64,000 nt of DNA from Streptomyces antimycoticus (GCF_005405925.1 NZ_BJHV01000001.1:1984001-2048000); one strand, 5' to 3'; numbered from the stretch's first letter, positions 34,941 to 43,827 are shown. Translations and numbers: made by a program. The notes: generated from the sequence alone by a model not told the origin.

Positions 34941-36485
34941 TCACGCCTCCACCGCCCGTGGGCGCACGGCCGAGGTGGCGCGGGCGTGGATGATGCGGAT
35001 GATCCGGCCGCTCATCCGCTCGTAGTCGCGGTCGTTGTCCACCTCACCGCGGATCCGGTGGTCGGCCATCACGGCCACCCGGTCCGCGAGCGTGATCATC
35101 TCCGCGAGGTCGCTGCTGATCAGCAGGATGGGCAGGCCACCGCGGGCCAGCTCCCAGATGAGTTCGTGGAAGGCGTGCTTGGTGCGCACATCGACCCCGA
35201 CGGTCGGCTCGTCGACGATGAGCAGCCGCGTGTCCGCCGCCAGCCACTTCGCCAGGCTCACCTTCTGCTGGTTGCCACCGGACAGCTCACCGGCGTTCTG
35301 CCCGAGCCCGGAGATGCGGATACCGAGACGTTCGACGAGGTCGTGCGCCACCTCCTGCTCCTCGCGCGCGGAGATGAACCCGAGCGCCTTCGCCAGCCTC
35401 TTCCACACCGTCACCGTGATGTTCCGGGCGATGGGCTGCTCCAGGAAGACCCCTTCCTCCTTACGGTTCTCGGTCAGATAGCCGATGCCGAAGCGGTGCA
35501 GGGCCTGCCGGGGAGAAGTGATGCGCACCGGCTCGCCGTGCACCCGGATCTCGCCGCCGGTGACGCGGTCGAGGCCGAGCATGGCCTTGACCAGTTCGCT
35601 GCGCCCCGCGCCGACCAGTCCGTACAGACCGACGATTTCGCCGGGCCGGACGTCCAGGCTGATGTCCCGGTGCCCGGCGGCGGTGGAGACGTCGTCGAAC
35701 GAGAGCACCGGCGCCGCGGAGGTGTCCACCTCCCGCGGACGCATCTCGCTGGCCGAGTGGGCGCGGCCCACCATGAGTCCGACCACGTCGTCGTGGGTGT
35801 GGTCGGCGAGCGGCGAGGACTCGAGCACGGACCTGCCGTCGCGCAGCACGGTGACGGTGTCGCAGATGGCGAACACCTCCTCCAGCTTATGACTGACGAA
35901 GACGACACACGTCCCCCGGGCCTTCAGCCGCCGGACGACCTCGAACAGGCGCTCCGCCTCCTGCGGGGAGAGGGACGCGGTCGGCTCGTCCAGGAGCAGC
36001 ACCCGGCTCTCGGTGTACAGGGCCTTCGCGATCTCCACCAACTGCTGTTGTGCCACGGACAGTTCACGGACCGGCTGGTCCGGGTCGAGGTCCAGACCCA
36101 GCTCACCGAGGCACCTCAGCGCGGGGGCGGTCATCGCCGCGCGGTCGATCAGGCCACGGTGCGAGGGAGGGTTCTGCAGCGTGATGTTCTCGGCCACCGA
36201 GAAGCCCGGAATCAGATTGCGCTCCTGGTGCACCACGCCGATGCCGGTGCGGGTGGCCTCCTGCGGTGAGCGCAGGTGGACCTCGCCTCCGCACCAGGTG
36301 AGATGGCCGCCGCCCGGCGTGTGCACCCCGGTGAGGACCTTGATGAGGGTGGACTTTCCGGCGCCGTTCTCGCCGAGCAGCGCATGGATGGACCCCTCGG
36401 TCAGGCGCAGTCCGACGCCGTCCAGGGCCCGTACGCCGGGAAAGACCTTGACGATGGCGTGGCATTCGAGAAGGACATTGCTCAT
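34941..36485 (-). CDS. Sugar ABC transporter ATP-binding protein (RbsA/MglA type)
   Basis: A 514-aa protein with two fused nucleotide-binding domains. The first has Walker A GENGAGKST (about residues 38-46), a signature-like LSVAQQQLVEIAKAL and Walker B VLLLDEPTASL. The second has a degenerate Walker A (GLVGAGRSE), signature LSGGNQQKVSLAKWL and LLIVDEPTVGVDV. Unequal ATP sites are the norm in this carbohydrate uptake CUT2 family. It is the last gene of the operon and overlaps the preceding permease by four bases. Confidence 0.95.
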   Translation of the reverse strand: MSNVLLECHAIVKVFPGVRALDGVGLRLTEGSIHALLGENGAGKSTLIKVLTGVHTPGGGHLTWCGGEVHLRSPQEATRTGIGVVHQERNLIPGFSVAENITLQNPPSHRGLIDRAAMTAPALRCLGELGLDLDPDQPVRELSVAQQQLVEIAKALYTESRVLLLDEPTASLSPQEAERLFEVVRRLKARGTCVVFVSHKLEEVFAICDTVTVLRDGRSVLESSPLADHTHDDVVGLMVGRAHSASEMRPREVDTSAAPVLSFDDVSTAAGHRDISLDVRPGEIVGLYGLVGAGRSELVKAMLGLDRVTGGEIRVHGEPVRITSPRQALHRFGIGYLTENRKEEGVFLEQPIARNITVTVWKRLAKALGFISAREEQEVAHDLVERLGIRISGLGQNAGELSGGNQQKVSLAKWLAADTRLLIVDEPTVGVDVRTKHAFHELIWELARGGLPILLISSDLAEMITLADRVAVMADHRIRGEVDNDRDYERMSGRIIRIIHARATSAVRPRAVEA

Positions 36486-37558
36486 CCGGAACCTCCCGGG
36501 TGCGGCAGGACGGCAGTCGGTCGCGCGTCACTCGGCGGTGGTGCGGGCGGTACGCGGCCGCGCGAACCGCCCCGCTTCTCCAGCCGGGTCTGGTGAATAC
36601 GGCCACCGACCACCGTGCCGAGCACGACCACGCCAATGAGGAAGTTCACCCAGCTCGGATCGAGCGAGAACTGTGCGCGAGCGGCGTCGATGAGCCGCAT
36701 CACGAAGGCCGCCAGCACCGTGCCCAGCACGGCGACCGACCCTCCGGTGAGCGCCACGCCGCCGATGATGGGGGCCGCGAAGCTGGGCAGCAGCCAGTCG
36801 CCGCCGACACTGCGGTTGACTCCGGGCAGCGACGCCGTCGCGGTCAGGGCGGCCACGCCGATCAACAGCCCGGACAGGGTGTGGGCGAGCACGATCTGCC
36901 GGTCGGTGGAGATGCCCGAGAGCCTGGCCGCCAGCGGGTTGCCACCGGCCGCCAGGAGCCGCCGGCCGGCGGTACTGCGGTACAGGAAGGCGGCGAGCAG
37001 GGCCGCGGCGGCCAGAGCGGTGACGAACACCAGCGGGACGTTCAGCGGGGCCGCCCTGCCGAGGTCCTTCAGGCCCGCGGAGTATCCGTCGACGGTGCGC
37101 GTGCCCACCAGCCAATACTGCGCCCCCTGGAGGATCGTCATCGTCCCGAGGGTGACGATGAAACCGTTGATCTTCGTCGCCACGATGCACAGGCCGGTCA
37201 CCAGGCCGATGGCGGTGGCCGCCAGCACACCGGCCGCCACCGCGACCCCGGCGGGCACCCCCTGGTCGGCCATCAGGACGCCCATCAGGCAGGCGGTGAA
37301 GCCGCCGAGCGCGCCGACCGCGAGGTTGAGCTGTCCGACGCACAGCGCGACCATCTGGGCCAGCCCGATGAGGACAGGGGTGGCCAGGTACCGCAGGAAG
37401 GTCCGCACCGAAGGGCCCTCGAGGAACGAGCCGGAGGAGGCCAACCCCAGCGCGAGGTAGCCGGCGAGCACCACGCACAGCAGGGTCATCGTCGTGGAGC
37501 GCGAGAAGCGGCGCAGAACCGCGGCGCCCCGCTCTCCCCGATCGCGGATCGTGTTCAT
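36482..37558 (-). CDS. Sugar ABC transporter permease (CUT2, second)
   Basis: A 358-aa polytopic protein of the BPD_transp_2 family with about ten hydrophobic segments. Typical parts are QMVALCVGQLNLAVGALGGF in the middle, RLLAAGGNPLAARLSGI in the cytoplasmic coupling loop, and GVALTGGSVAVLGTVLAAF near the end. The C-terminal 40 residues are a basic, proline-rich tail. It pairs with the permease encoded just upstream (four-base overlap) to form the membrane channel. Confidence 0.93.
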   Translation of the reverse strand: MNTIRDRGERGAAVLRRFSRSTTMTLLCVVLAGYLALGLASSGSFLEGPSVRTFLRYLATPVLIGLAQMVALCVGQLNLAVGALGGFTACLMGVLMADQGVPAGVAVAAGVLAATAIGLVTGLCIVATKINGFIVTLGTMTILQGAQYWLVGTRTVDGYSAGLKDLGRAAPLNVPLVFVTALAAAALLAAFLYRSTAGRRLLAAGGNPLAARLSGISTDRQIVLAHTLSGLLIGVAALTATASLPGVNRSVGGDWLLPSFAAPIIGGVALTGGSVAVLGTVLAAFVMRLIDAARAQFSLDPSWVNFLIGVVVLGTVVGGRIHQTRLEKRGGSRGRVPPAPPPSDARPTAVLPHPGGSG

Positions 37559-38634
37559 GTGGATCGCACCACCTTGCGATGGGCCACCACGGTGCGCACC
37601 CGGTCGGCCGAGAGGGCCAGCAGGAGTACACAGCCGAGGTAGATGTTCAGGCTTTCGAGACCGACACCGAGCAGATCGAGCCCCTTGCGGATGACGCCGA
37701 CCAGGGACGTGCCCAGCAGAGCGCCCAGTACGGAGACGACGCCGCCGGTGAGCAGGGTGCCGCCGAGCACCGAGCCGAGGAAGGACGGCAGCATGAAGTC
37801 GTCCCCGATGGAGGCGCGGAACGTGCCGGTGCCGACGGCGGCCATGAATCCGGCGAGCGCGGCGAGCAGCCCCGAGAGCGTGTGCGCCAGGATGAGGCGT
37901 CGGCCGGTGGGAATGCCGGACAACTCAGCCGCCGCGGGGTTCGCCCCGGTGAGCAGCAGCTCCCGGCCGATGCGGGTGCGGGCGTAGAGGAAACCGAGGC
38001 CGACCAGTGCCAGGACGGTGAACTGCGCCAGCTGCGGGATGACCGGGGATCCGCACACGGGCCCGACGCAGATGTCGGCCAACGAGTACGAGCGCAGTTC
38101 CGCGAGCCCGGACGGCTTGCTGGTGAAGGCGGCGTTCTCGGTCAGGGCCGAGTAGAGCAGGGAGACGAGTCCCAGCAGGGCGAAGTCCATCGCCAGGGTC
38201 ACCACGAACGAACTCACCCCGGTACGGGTGATGATCCAGCCGGTCAGCGCGCCGATGGCGGCCCCGGCCAGCAGGCACAGCAGCAGGCCCAGGGGCAGTG
38301 GCAGGTCCAGCCGGTCGTAGCCGAATCCCGCGAACAGCGCTCCGAAGGCGGCCATCCGCCCGACGGCCAGGTTCATATGCCCCACCGAGAGGACGACCAT
38401 CTGGGCGAGCGCCACCACCGTCAGCGTCGAGACGTCCCGCACCAGCGGGAACAGCACGAGCCGTTCGTCGAGGAACGCCGGCTGCAACACGCCGAACAGG
38501 GCACCGAGGCCGATGACGAGCACCAGCAGGCCGAGCCGCTGGTTGACCCAGAACGGCAGCCGGTGCACCGGACGCGGCGCCGTGGCCCCGGTGGAGCCGG
38601 TGTCGGTGCCCGGTGGGCGGACGGGCGTCGTCAT
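37555..38634 (-). CDS. Sugar ABC transporter permease (CUT2, first)
   Basis: A 359-aa protein. The ATG at 38634 overlaps the enolase gene stop by four bases; the longer open frame upstream is antisense shadow. About ten TM segments; family segments are AQMVVLSVGHMNLAVGRMAA, the coupling loop LLLTGANPAAAELSGIPTGR and LGGTLLTGGVVSVLGALLGT. A Pro/Thr-rich cytoplasmic N-tail of about 30 residues precedes TM1. It heterodimerises with the following permease. Two different permeases in a ribose-type system is common in actinobacteria. Confidence 0.93.
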   Translation of the reverse strand: MTTPVRPPGTDTGSTGATAPRPVHRLPFWVNQRLGLLVLVIGLGALFGVLQPAFLDERLVLFPLVRDVSTLTVVALAQMVVLSVGHMNLAVGRMAAFGALFAGFGYDRLDLPLPLGLLLCLLAGAAIGALTGWIITRTGVSSFVVTLAMDFALLGLVSLLYSALTENAAFTSKPSGLAELRSYSLADICVGPVCGSPVIPQLAQFTVLALVGLGFLYARTRIGRELLLTGANPAAAELSGIPTGRRLILAHTLSGLLAALAGFMAAVGTGTFRASIGDDFMLPSFLGSVLGGTLLTGGVVSVLGALLGTSLVGVIRKGLDLLGVGLESLNIYLGCVLLLALSADRVRTVVAHRKVVRST

Positions 38635-39719
38635 GCCACCCTCCGGTCGTCGATGGCGTCCATGTCCCAGTCGATGCCGATCCCCGGAACGTCGGGCGCC
38701 ACGGCCCGCCCGTCGCGGATCGTCAGCTCGCCGCGGGTGACGGCCCGCAGCTGTGGGATGTACTCGACGAACCTGCCGTTGGGCACGGCGGCCACGAGGC
38801 TGACATGCAGTTCCATCAGGAAGTGCGGGCACACCATGACGTTGTGGCTCTCCGCCGTGTGGGCGACCTTGAGCCACGGGGTGATCCCGCCGATGCGGGC
38901 GGCGTCGACCTGCACGATGGAAGCGGCGCCCGTCTCGAGGTAGGTGCGGAACTGCTGGGGCGAGTACAGGGACTCGCCGACGGCGACGGGAATCCGTGTC
39001 GCACGCGCCAGCCGGGCATGGCCGCTGATGTCGTCCGCCGGCAGGGGCTCCTCGATCCAGTACGGGTCGTAGGGCTCCAGCGCGGCCGCCAGTTGGAGGG
39101 CCGAGGACATCGTCTGCGACTGGTTGGCGTCGGTCATGATGTGCAGCGAGGGGCCGACTGCCTCTCGTACGGCGCGCAGGCGCTCGGCGTCCTCGGCGGC
39201 ATGCGGCTTGCCCACCTTGATCTTGACACCGTCCCACCCGGACTTCTGGGCCTGGAGCGCACCCTTCACCAGGTCGTCGGCGGTCAAATGGAGCCAGCCG
39301 CCCTCGGTGTCGTAGACGGGAACGTCCTGGCGGTGGCCGCCGGCCAGCCGCCACAGCGGCTCGCCCGCGCGCTTGCAACGCACGTCCCACAGCGCGGTGT
39401 CGACGGCGGCGAGCGCGAGCGAGGTGATGGCTCCGGTGGTGGTGGCGCGGGTCAGGGCGAACAGCCGCTGCCACAGCGCCTCGACATTGCGCGCGTCCTG
39501 CCCGATGAGGGTGGGCAGCAGATGGTCCCGCAGCAGGGCCAGTACGGAGGTTCCGCCGGTGCCGATGGTGTAGGCGTAGCCGGTCCCCGTGCTGCCGTCC
39601 ACCGTGGTGATGTCGACCAGGACCGTCTCCTGCTTGACGAAGGACTGCACCGCGTCGGTGCGGTCCGTCTCCACGGCGATGTCGGCCAGCTTGGCCGTGG
39701 CGGTCGTGATGATGCTCAT
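38631..39719 (-). CDS. Enolase-superfamily acid-sugar dehydratase/racemase (mandelate racemase subgroup)
   Basis: A 362-aa enzyme. The mandelate-racemase-subgroup residues are visible: K166 and K168 in VKIKVGK, metal ligands D197 (TDANQ), E223 (IEEPL) and E249 (GESLY), and the D272-H299 dyad (QVDAARIGG, CPHF). The N-terminal capping domain spans residues 1-125. A KxK plus His/Asp dyad with LHVSLVAAVPN nearby resembles L-talarate/galactarate dehydratases, so a sugar acid is the likely substrate. It is encoded between the binding protein and the permeases of a CUT2 transporter, which strongly suggests the transporter imports its substrate. Confidence 0.88.
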   Translation of the reverse strand: MSIITTATAKLADIAVETDRTDAVQSFVKQETVLVDITTVDGSTGTGYAYTIGTGGTSVLALLRDHLLPTLIGQDARNVEALWQRLFALTRATTTGAITSLALAAVDTALWDVRCKRAGEPLWRLAGGHRQDVPVYDTEGGWLHLTADDLVKGALQAQKSGWDGVKIKVGKPHAAEDAERLRAVREAVGPSLHIMTDANQSQTMSSALQLAAALEPYDPYWIEEPLPADDISGHARLARATRIPVAVGESLYSPQQFRTYLETGAASIVQVDAARIGGITPWLKVAHTAESHNVMVCPHFLMELHVSLVAAVPNGRFVEYIPQLRAVTRGELTIRDGRAVAPDVPGIGIDWDMDAIDDRRVA

Positions 39720-39748
39720 CTCGTGATGCCCGGTTTCTCTAGAGCGTT

Positions 39749-39759
39749 CTGTAGTACAG
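39749..39759. promoter_or_regulatory. Palindrome between binding-protein and enolase genes
   Basis: CTGTA-G-TACAG is an 11-bp palindrome in the 51-base gap; CTCTAGAG lies beside it at 39737-39744. It might be an internal operator or processing element. The evidence is weak. Confidence 0.3.
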
Positions 39760-39770
39760 GAGTGGCGGGG

Positions 39771-40862
39771 TCAGCCGCACGCGAGGACGTCGTCGGCGAA
39801 CCTCTTCTTCAGCTGATCGGTCTTCGCCTTCCGGGCACGGTCGTAGGTCGTGAGGTTCTTCTTGGTGACGACGAACGAGCCGGAGTCGACGGACTGGCCG
39901 GGCCTGCGCATGGTGCACTGCTTCGTCTGCAGCAGCGCGAGCGCCCACGCCCCGACCTTCGCCTGTCCCACCGGGTTCTGCACGACGGTGGCGGTGACCG
40001 TGCCCTGCTTGATCGAGCTGAGGATCTTGGCGTCGTCGTCGATGGCGACGACCTTCGCCCGCGAACCGGAGCTTTTGACCGCGTCGGCGGCGGCGACGGC
40101 CGGGTTGTAGGCGGTGGAGACAATGCCCTGGATCTGCTTGCCCTTGGCCGTCAGCAGGTCGGACACCGCCTTCTGCGCGGTCTGCAGATCCTTGTCGATG
40201 TCGGTGACGGTCTGCAGCAGCTTCGCTTTGCCGCCCGACTCCTTGACGGCCCGGGCCACGCCCTTGATCCGCAGCTGGGTGTTGGCGTCCACGTTGTTGC
40301 CCGTCAGATGGACGATCGTGCCCTTGCCGCCCATCGCGTCGATGGCGGCCTTGGCCGCCTTGTACGCGGCGAGTTCGACATCCGTGGAGAGGCAGAAGTC
40401 GGCCTCGTTCCTGCCCGCCGGGCAGGAGCCGAGCGAGGCCACGACGAGGCCCTGCGACTTCAGGTCCGCGAACGTGGTGTTGATGTCGGTGGGCGAGACC
40501 CCGAAGACACCGAACGCGTTGTAGCCGCGCGCGGCGAGCGTGGACAGCAGATTGTTCTGCTTCTGCTGGTCCCACTCCGCCGTCTCGTCGAACGTCACGC
40601 CCCCGAGCCGGTACGTCTTCTTCGCGTCGGCGCCGGCGGACTTCCAGGGCTGAAAGTAGGGGTGAGCCCCGCCGGGCACGAGCGCGACCTTGGTGGCCGA
40701 CCCGTCCGCGAGCACGGCCGAGCCACCACCCGCCCGCGCGGACGCGGGGCCCTGCCCGCCCGTCGGCTCACCCGAGTTCTTGAGCGTGCAGGCTGCCGAA
40801 CCCGCGGCCAGCACCACGACGGCGATCACTCCCGGCAGTACAGATCCAGTCCGGAAACCCAT
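39771..40862 (-). CDS. Sugar ABC transporter substrate-binding lipoprotein
   Basis: A 363-aa periplasmic-binding-protein type 1 protein starting MGFRTGSVLPGVIAVVV at 40862. A lipobox-like SAAC puts the modified cysteine at C25. The mature protein has the two-lobe fold: KVALVPGGAHPYFQPWKSAG begins lobe 1, FGVFGVSPTDINTTFADLKS follows, and KVVAIDDDAKILSSIKQG lies near the hinge. Members bind ribose, galactose, polyols or autoinducer-2. It is the first gene of the operon with the enolase and transporter genes; its ligand is inferred to be a sugar acid or its precursor. Confidence 0.92.
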   Translation of the reverse strand: MGFRTGSVLPGVIAVVVLAAGSAACTLKNSGEPTGGQGPASARAGGGSAVLADGSATKVALVPGGAHPYFQPWKSAGADAKKTYRLGGVTFDETAEWDQQKQNNLLSTLAARGYNAFGVFGVSPTDINTTFADLKSQGLVVASLGSCPAGRNEADFCLSTDVELAAYKAAKAAIDAMGGKGTIVHLTGNNVDANTQLRIKGVARAVKESGGKAKLLQTVTDIDKDLQTAQKAVSDLLTAKGKQIQGIVSTAYNPAVAAADAVKSSGSRAKVVAIDDDAKILSSIKQGTVTATVVQNPVGQAKVGAWALALLQTKQCTMRRPGQSVDSGSFVVTKKNLTTYDRARKAKTDQLKKRFADDVLACG

Positions 40863-40946
40863 CTCGGCACCCTCGCGAATCAAATAGGAAATTGATGCCG
40901 CGATGGTGTGCCAGCCGAGCCGCCCCGTCAAGAGCCCTGACAAACA

Positions 40947-40985
40947 CGAGATCCGGCACCCCTGAGGATCAGATGCCGGATCTCG
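40947..40985 (-). terminator. Terminator of the GH16/GH18-CBM13 operon
   Basis: CGAGATCCGGCA (40947-40958) pairs with TGCCGGATCTCG (40974-40985), a perfect 12-bp stem. On the minus strand it is followed by TGTTTGTC, resembling a Rho-independent terminator just after the chitinase gene that stops at 41026. Confidence 0.8.
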
Positions 40986-40994
40986 TCTCGCAGA

Positions 40995-41006
40995 TTCCTA
41001 TAGGAA
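40995..41006. promoter_or_regulatory. TTCCTATAGGAA palindrome upstream of the ABC operon
   Basis: A perfect 12-bp palindrome. A related half-site, AATAGGAAAT, lies at about 40883-40892, close to the binding-protein start at 40862. Two sites flanking the promoter region suggest regulator binding, possibly by the GntR at the far end of the operon. Confidence 0.5.
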
Positions 41007-41025
41007 ACGCGTGTCCTGAATCGGA

Positions 41026-42414
41026 TCAGCCCGCATACTGGGCGAAGACGCGGGTGAAGTCCCACGGCTGCTGGGAGACGCCCGAGCAGGTGTCGGCTCC
41101 GCCACCGGTGCAGGGCCGGTCACGGTTGACCGACCAGAAGGTCAGCCGCGCGAGGTGCCGCTGCTGGGCATAGCCCAGGATGGTGCGGAAGTCGTTCACG
41201 GTCACGGTCTCGCCGTTGTCGGTGATGCCGTTCATCGAGGAGATGCCGGTGTGCCGGTACGCCTGGTCATCCGTGTATCCGTAGGCGCTCTTGACCGTAT
41301 TCTTGAGCCCCTCGGCGGCGCGGAGGGTGAGCTGGCCCATGTTCTGCCCGGCTCCCCCGAAGTTGAACGGCATGATGGTCCAGCTGTCCACGGTCAGACC
41401 GGAAGCGGCGGCCTTGCTGATCAGGCTGTTGTCGGGGCCGTTCTGGCCGGTGCCGAAGGTGATGTACACCTTGATACCTGGGTTGTTGGCCTTGACGGTC
41501 TTCAGCGCGTCGACCGTGCGCTGCTGGACGGTCGGGCTGTCATACGCGGCGGCCTCGATGTCGATGTCGATCGCCTTGAGACCGTAGGCGTTGATGACCT
41601 TCTGGTACGCGGCGGCCAGCTCGCCCGCACTGCCGCAGGAGCTCTCCAGCTTGTTGCCGCTCCAGCCGCCGAAGGACGGGATGACATCGCCACCGGCGGA
41701 CCGCACGGTGTTGATGGTCTGCTGGTCGACGCCTCCGGTGAGCGGACGGCCACCGTCCCACTGCGGGTTGCAGTAGCCGTTGCTGAGGACGAAGGCGAGC
41801 GTGAACCACTTGACGCCGGTCGCGTTCATCACGGTGGTGGGGCTCGGCGGGCTGCCCCAGCCGTTGTAGAGGTACGGGGCCACGGCCATGGCTCCCGGCC
41901 CGGTCGGCGGAGTGCTGCCACCGTCCGGCGCCGTCCACTTCTGGTTGGCGGCACCGGTGCAGGTCCATATCTGCAGCCGGGTGCCGTTGGCCGAACTGCC
42001 ACCGGTGGCATCCAGGCACTTGTCGGCCTGCGGATTGACGATGTCGCGCGCCGCCGGGAGGGACCACTGCTGCGCCGCACTGCCATTGCAGTCATAGAGC
42101 TGGACCAGGCTGCCGTCGGCCGTGCCACCCGACGCCACGTCCAGACACTTCCCCAGCGCACGGATCGTGCCATCGCCACCAACGGTCCACTGCTGCGCGG
42201 CGGACCCGTTGCAGTCGTAGAGCTGGATCGGTGTGCCGTTGGCGTTGTTGGCGCCCGCCACGTCCACACACTTGCCGCCGACACCGGTGATCTGTCCGGT
42301 AGCCGCCACGGCACCACTCGCGGGAACGCTGGTCAGCCCGGTGAGGAGGGCGGCGGCGGCCGCCACGCCCAGGATGCCGCGCACCGCGGGTCTGTGCAGG
42401 AGTCTCATGTTCAT
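41026..42414 (-). CDS. Secreted GH18 chitinase-like enzyme with N-terminal CBM13
   Basis: A 462-aa protein: signal peptide (residues 1-38), a ricin-type CBM13 domain (about 41-161) with three QxW-type repeats (SAAQQWTVGG, SAAQQWSLPA, ANQKWTAP), a short Gly/Pro linker, and a GH18 barrel (about 177-462). The active-site strand is LKAIDIDIE at 279-287 with E287 as acid/base; as in the 20102 paralogue the first Asp of DxxDxDxE is Lys. The start ATG at 42414 overlaps the GH16 stop (ATGA). The CBM13 DNA is almost identical to that at the end of the upstream GH16 gene. Confidence 0.9.
   Translation of the reverse strand: MNMRLLHRPAVRGILGVAAAAALLTGLTSVPASGAVAATGQITGVGGKCVDVAGANNANGTPIQLYDCNGSAAQQWTVGGDGTIRALGKCLDVASGGTADGSLVQLYDCNGSAAQQWSLPAARDIVNPQADKCLDATGGSSANGTRLQIWTCTGAANQKWTAPDGGSTPPTGPGAMAVAPYLYNGWGSPPSPTTVMNATGVKWFTLAFVLSNGYCNPQWDGGRPLTGGVDQQTINTVRSAGGDVIPSFGGWSGNKLESSCGSAGELAAAYQKVINAYGLKAIDIDIEAAAYDSPTVQQRTVDALKTVKANNPGIKVYITFGTGQNGPDNSLISKAAASGLTVDSWTIMPFNFGGAGQNMGQLTLRAAEGLKNTVKSAYGYTDDQAYRHTGISSMNGITDNGETVTVNDFRTILGYAQQRHLARLTFWSVNRDRPCTGGGADTCSGVSQQPWDFTRVFAQYAG
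41931..42290 (-). repeat. CBM13-coding direct repeat, copy in GH18 gene
   Basis: This 360-bp segment aligns without gaps to 42422-42781 at a constant offset of 491 bases. By eye there are about 15-20 differences. It encodes the CBM13 domain of the chitinase-like gene. Confidence 0.9.
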
Positions 42415-43688
42415 CTGTTCACCGTCCACTTCTGGTTGGCGGCGCCGGTGCAGGTCCATATCTGCAGCCGGGTGCCGTTGGCCGAACTGCCACCGGTGGC
42501 GTCCAGGCACTTGTCGGCCTGTGGATTGACGATGTCGCGGGCCGCGGGAACGGCCCATTGCTGCGCCGCGCTGCCGTTGCAGTCGTAGAGCTGGACCAGG
42601 CTGCCGTCGGCCGTGCCACCCGACGCCACGTCCAGACACTTCCCCAGCGCACGGATCGTGCCATCGCCACCAACGGTCCACTGCTGCGCGGCGGATCCAT
42701 TGCAGTCGTAGAGCTGGATGGGTGTGCCGTTGGCCGTGTTGGCGCCCGCCACGTCCACACACTTGCCGCCGATGCCGGTGATGGCACCGCCGCCCGGCTG
42801 TCCGCTGTCGGTGCTGACCCGGACGTAGTCGACGAGGAGTTGCTGGGGGAAGACCGTGCTGCCGTTGGGGTCTCCGGGCCAGTAGCCGCCGACCGCGAGG
42901 TTGAGGATCAGGAAGAAGGGCTTGTTGAACGCCCACTGCCGGCCACCGAGGTCGGCGGGGGTACGCCGCTGATACACGGTGCCGTCGACGGACCAGGTGA
43001 TCGCGTTGGGGCTCCAGTCGACGGCGAAGGTGTGGAAGGCGTCGGCGAACGCCTGGCCACCGGGCAGGGAGTACCCGGCGCCGATGCCGCCGGACCCCGA
43101 GTATCCGGGGCCGTGGAGGGTGCCGTGGACCGTGGACGGCTCGAAGCCCACGTTCTCCATGATGTCGATCTCACCCGAGTTGGGCCAGCCGACCTGTCCG
43201 ATGTCATTGCCCAGCATCCAGAACGCCGGCCACATGCCCTGCCCGCGCGGAATCTTCATCCGCGCTTCCACCCGGCCGTAGGTGGTGGTGAACTTGCCGG
43301 ACGTGTTCAGCCGGGCCGAGGTGTACTCACACCTTCCGTACCAGCACTGGTAGTTGCTCGGGTTCTCGCGGCGGGCGGTGATGGCCAGATGGCCCTGTCC
43401 GTCGAGGGCGGCGTTGCGGTTGCCCGCTGTGTAGTACTGCCGCTCATGGTTGTTGACGTTGTCGCCCGTCTCGATCTGCCACTTGCCACCGTCGACGGCG
43501 GAGCCCGCGGGCCCGTCGAACTCGTCGGAGAACGTGACGGCGGCGGCCTTGGCGGCCGCGGCCGGTGGCGCGGCGGGCTGCGCCGCGGAGGCGGGTGCGC
43601 CTTGCGCCAGTCCGGTGGACAGGGAGGCGAGGGCGAGGAACGAGACGACGGACAGCAGCAGTCGCCGGGGTAAGCGCGGGGAGTCCAT
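42411..43688 (-). CDS. Secreted GH16 endo-beta-glucanase with C-terminal CBM13
   Basis: A 425-aa protein starting MDSPRLPRRLLLSVVSF at 43688 behind GGAAGGGAG. Domains: signal peptide (1-36), a GH16 jelly roll (about 50-300) and a CBM13 (about 305-425). The catalytic motif is GEIDIMENVG, with E173 as nucleophile and E178 as acid/base. The single bulge-residue version (EIDIME) is typical of laminarinase/lichenase-type members, so beta-1,3- or mixed beta-glucan is the likely substrate. It is the first gene of a two-gene operon with the GH18 gene. A strong promoter lies at 43828-43856. Confidence 0.93.
   Translation of the reverse strand: MDSPRLPRRLLLSVVSFLALASLSTGLAQGAPASAAQPAAPPAAAAKAAAVTFSDEFDGPAGSAVDGGKWQIETGDNVNNHERQYYTAGNRNAALDGQGHLAITARRENPSNYQCWYGRCEYTSARLNTSGKFTTTYGRVEARMKIPRGQGMWPAFWMLGNDIGQVGWPNSGEIDIMENVGFEPSTVHGTLHGPGYSGSGGIGAGYSLPGGQAFADAFHTFAVDWSPNAITWSVDGTVYQRRTPADLGGRQWAFNKPFFLILNLAVGGYWPGDPNGSTVFPQQLLVDYVRVSTDSGQPGGGAITGIGGKCVDVAGANTANGTPIQLYDCNGSAAQQWTVGGDGTIRALGKCLDVASGGTADGSLVQLYDCNGSAAQQWAVPAARDIVNPQADKCLDATGGSSANGTRLQIWTCTGAANQKWTVNR
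42422..42781 (-). repeat. CBM13-coding direct repeat, copy in GH16 gene
   Basis: The partner of 41931-42290. The copies end together just past CVDVAG in both proteins, so the duplicated unit corresponds closely to one carbohydrate-binding domain. Confidence 0.9.
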
Positions 43689-43827
43689 GACTCTCCCTTC
43701 CAGAAACATGTGCATGACAGGTACGGAGAGACATGAGGCGCATGTGAAACCAACAGGTGGAACCAAGTGGTTACGGCGCCGACCGGGGTGCGATGAGCGA
43801 TCCGAGAGGTACTTAGTTCACTACGTG

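Noticed and set aside
36500..37642. Long plus-strand frames antisense to the ABC permeases
   Set aside because: The peptides are Arg/Gly/Gln-rich without domains, while the minus strand encodes clear transporter proteins.
37555..39474. A 639-codon version of the first permease
   Set aside because: The upstream half is antisense-like sequence overlapping the enolase gene in another frame; the ATG at 38634 overlaps the enolase stop as expected for coupling.
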